Assembly: GCA_903970565.1 (NCBI GenBank)
Contig: CAJCJE010000573.1
Span: 1 to 6,029 of the forward strand
Reading direction: 5' to 3'
Source: Candidatus Melainabacteria bacterium
GTDB lineage: Bacteria; Actinomycetota; Actinomycetes; Mycobacteriales; Pseudonocardiaceae
Length of the DNA stretch: 6,029 nt
The notes beneath the pieces were generated by a model. The model searched no databases. It worked only from the letters and a program-made list of their open reading frames with translations, and had not been told where the DNA came from. The position numbers and the translations under genes were made by a program. This document shows, piece after piece, positions 5,481 through 6,029 of the stretch (position 1 is its first letter; the number at the start of each line of letters is the position of its first letter).

Positions 5481-6029
5481 CAAACAGGCCCGCTGCCACG
5501 AACGGCGCGACCTACCCCGGACTGTCGGCCATGCCGGCAGTGGTGACGGGCTGTCTCGCCGGCGCACCGGAGTCGTCTTCGGACGAGCCGTCCGGCGGCC
5601 GGGTCGCGCTCGTCAGCGGCGCCAACCGCGGGCTCGGTCTACAGATCGTTCGGAGGCTGGCCGCGAACGGCATGAGGGTTGTGCTGGCCAGTCGTTCGAT
5701 CGCGGGGGGCCAGGCCGCGGTCGACCTCCTGGGCGACCTCGCGGACCGGGTGGCGGTTCGCCAGCTCGACGTGAACGACGCGGACTCGATCGCCCGGCTG
5801 GCCGCCTGGCTGCTCCGCGCCCTCGGCCGGTGTGACGTGCTGGTGAACAACGCGGCGGTGCTGCTCGATGAGGACCAGGGCGCGAGCACGGTCGACCCGC
5901 AGCTGGTCCGGCGCACGATCGAGACCAACCTGATCGGCGCCTGGCAGGTCACTCAGGCCGTCGTGCCGTTGATGCGCATCCACCGCTACGGACGGATCGT
6001 CAACATCTCCAGCGGACTGGGCAGCCTCG
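5477..6029 (+). CDS. Short-chain dehydrogenase/reductase (SDR), N-terminal part
   Basis: 184 codons are visible before the right edge. Counting from ATG 5477, the Rossmann fold is clear: nucleotide loop SGANRGLG (47-54, a variant of TGxxxGxG), RQLDVND (95-101) with the acidic residue near the adenine, VNNAA (123-127), TNLIGAW (150-156) with the structural Asn, and RIVNISSG (173-180) carrying the catalytic Ser. The YxxxK pair lies beyond the window. SDRs reduce ketones or oxidise alcohols with NAD(P)H; the S-G-A-N-R-G-L-G form resembles carbonyl-reductase-like members. The start is uncertain. Candidates are GTG 5438 (GAGAGG 11 nt upstream), ATG 5477 (coupled by ATGA to a short frame) and ATG 5531. 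The 40 residues before the fold are not conserved-looking, so the real start may be 5531. It is divergent from the operon and may or may not belong to the same pathway. Confidence 0.85.
   Translation, partial: MTNRPAATNGATYPGLSAMPAVVTGCLAGAPESSSDEPSGGRVALVSGANRGLGLQIVRRLAANGMRVVLASRSIAGGQAAVDLLGDLADRVAVRQLDVNDADSIARLAAWLLRALGRCDVLVNNAAVLLDEDQGASTVDPQLVRRTIETNLIGAWQVTQAVVPLMRIHRYGRIVNISSGLGSL

Noticed and set aside
5311..5835. Plus-strand 174-codon frame and the minus-strand frames over 5512-5983
   Set aside because: They overlap the SDR frame, which shows a full Rossmann motif series. The alternative translations are Arg-rich and featureless.
1..6029. tRNA/rRNA genes, CRISPR arrays, insertion sequences or attachment sites
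   Set aside because: No spaced direct repeats, terminal inverted repeats, transposase fragments or tRNA-like cloverleaf sequences were seen on reading both strands.

Overview
The window is GC-rich, gene-dense DNA of the kind found in actinomycetes (Streptomyces/Micromonospora type). Signs of this are GTG starts, overlapping start and stop codons, and an overwhelming G/C bias at third codon positions. It appears to be part of a specialised-metabolite (NRPS-type) gene cluster. The genus and the final product cannot be read from it.

Layout. From 4896 down to the left edge, five minus-strand genes form one compact operon. In transcription order they are: a SyrB2-like non-heme iron/2-oxoglutarate halogenase-family enzyme (3970-4896), a small free-standing acyl carrier protein (3699-3980), a KAS III-like thiolase-fold enzyme (2708-3640), an NRPS adenylation-thiolation protein with an eroded condensation-domain remnant at its N-terminus (324-2711), and the N-terminal part of a berberine-bridge-type FAD oxidoreductase (1-346, continuing off the left edge). 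Three of the four junctions overlap (11, 4 and 23 nt), and the fourth gap is 58 nt. A regulatory-looking intergenic region of about 540 bp (4897-5435) separates this operon from a divergent plus-strand short-chain dehydrogenase/reductase (from about 5477, running off the right edge). A 14-codon open frame ends on an ATGA overlap with the SDR start.

How the genes may work together (inference from family knowledge). The A-T protein would activate an amino acid and load it on its own phosphopantetheine arm. The SyrB2-like enzyme would oxidise or halogenate an unactivated carbon of the tethered amino acid, as SyrB2 does on SyrB1. The KAS III-like protein could move or condense the acyl group between the T domain and the free ACP. 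The FAD enzyme and the SDR could adjust oxidation state later.

The most striking observation is in the SyrB2 homologue. The residue two positions after the first iron-binding His is Val (H-Q-V). Hydroxylases of this family have Asp/Glu there, and known halogenases have Ala/Gly. This could be a new variant of the halogenase active site. The KAS III also lacks the canonical His and Asn of its triad. The adenylation domain has a specificity code I do not recognise.
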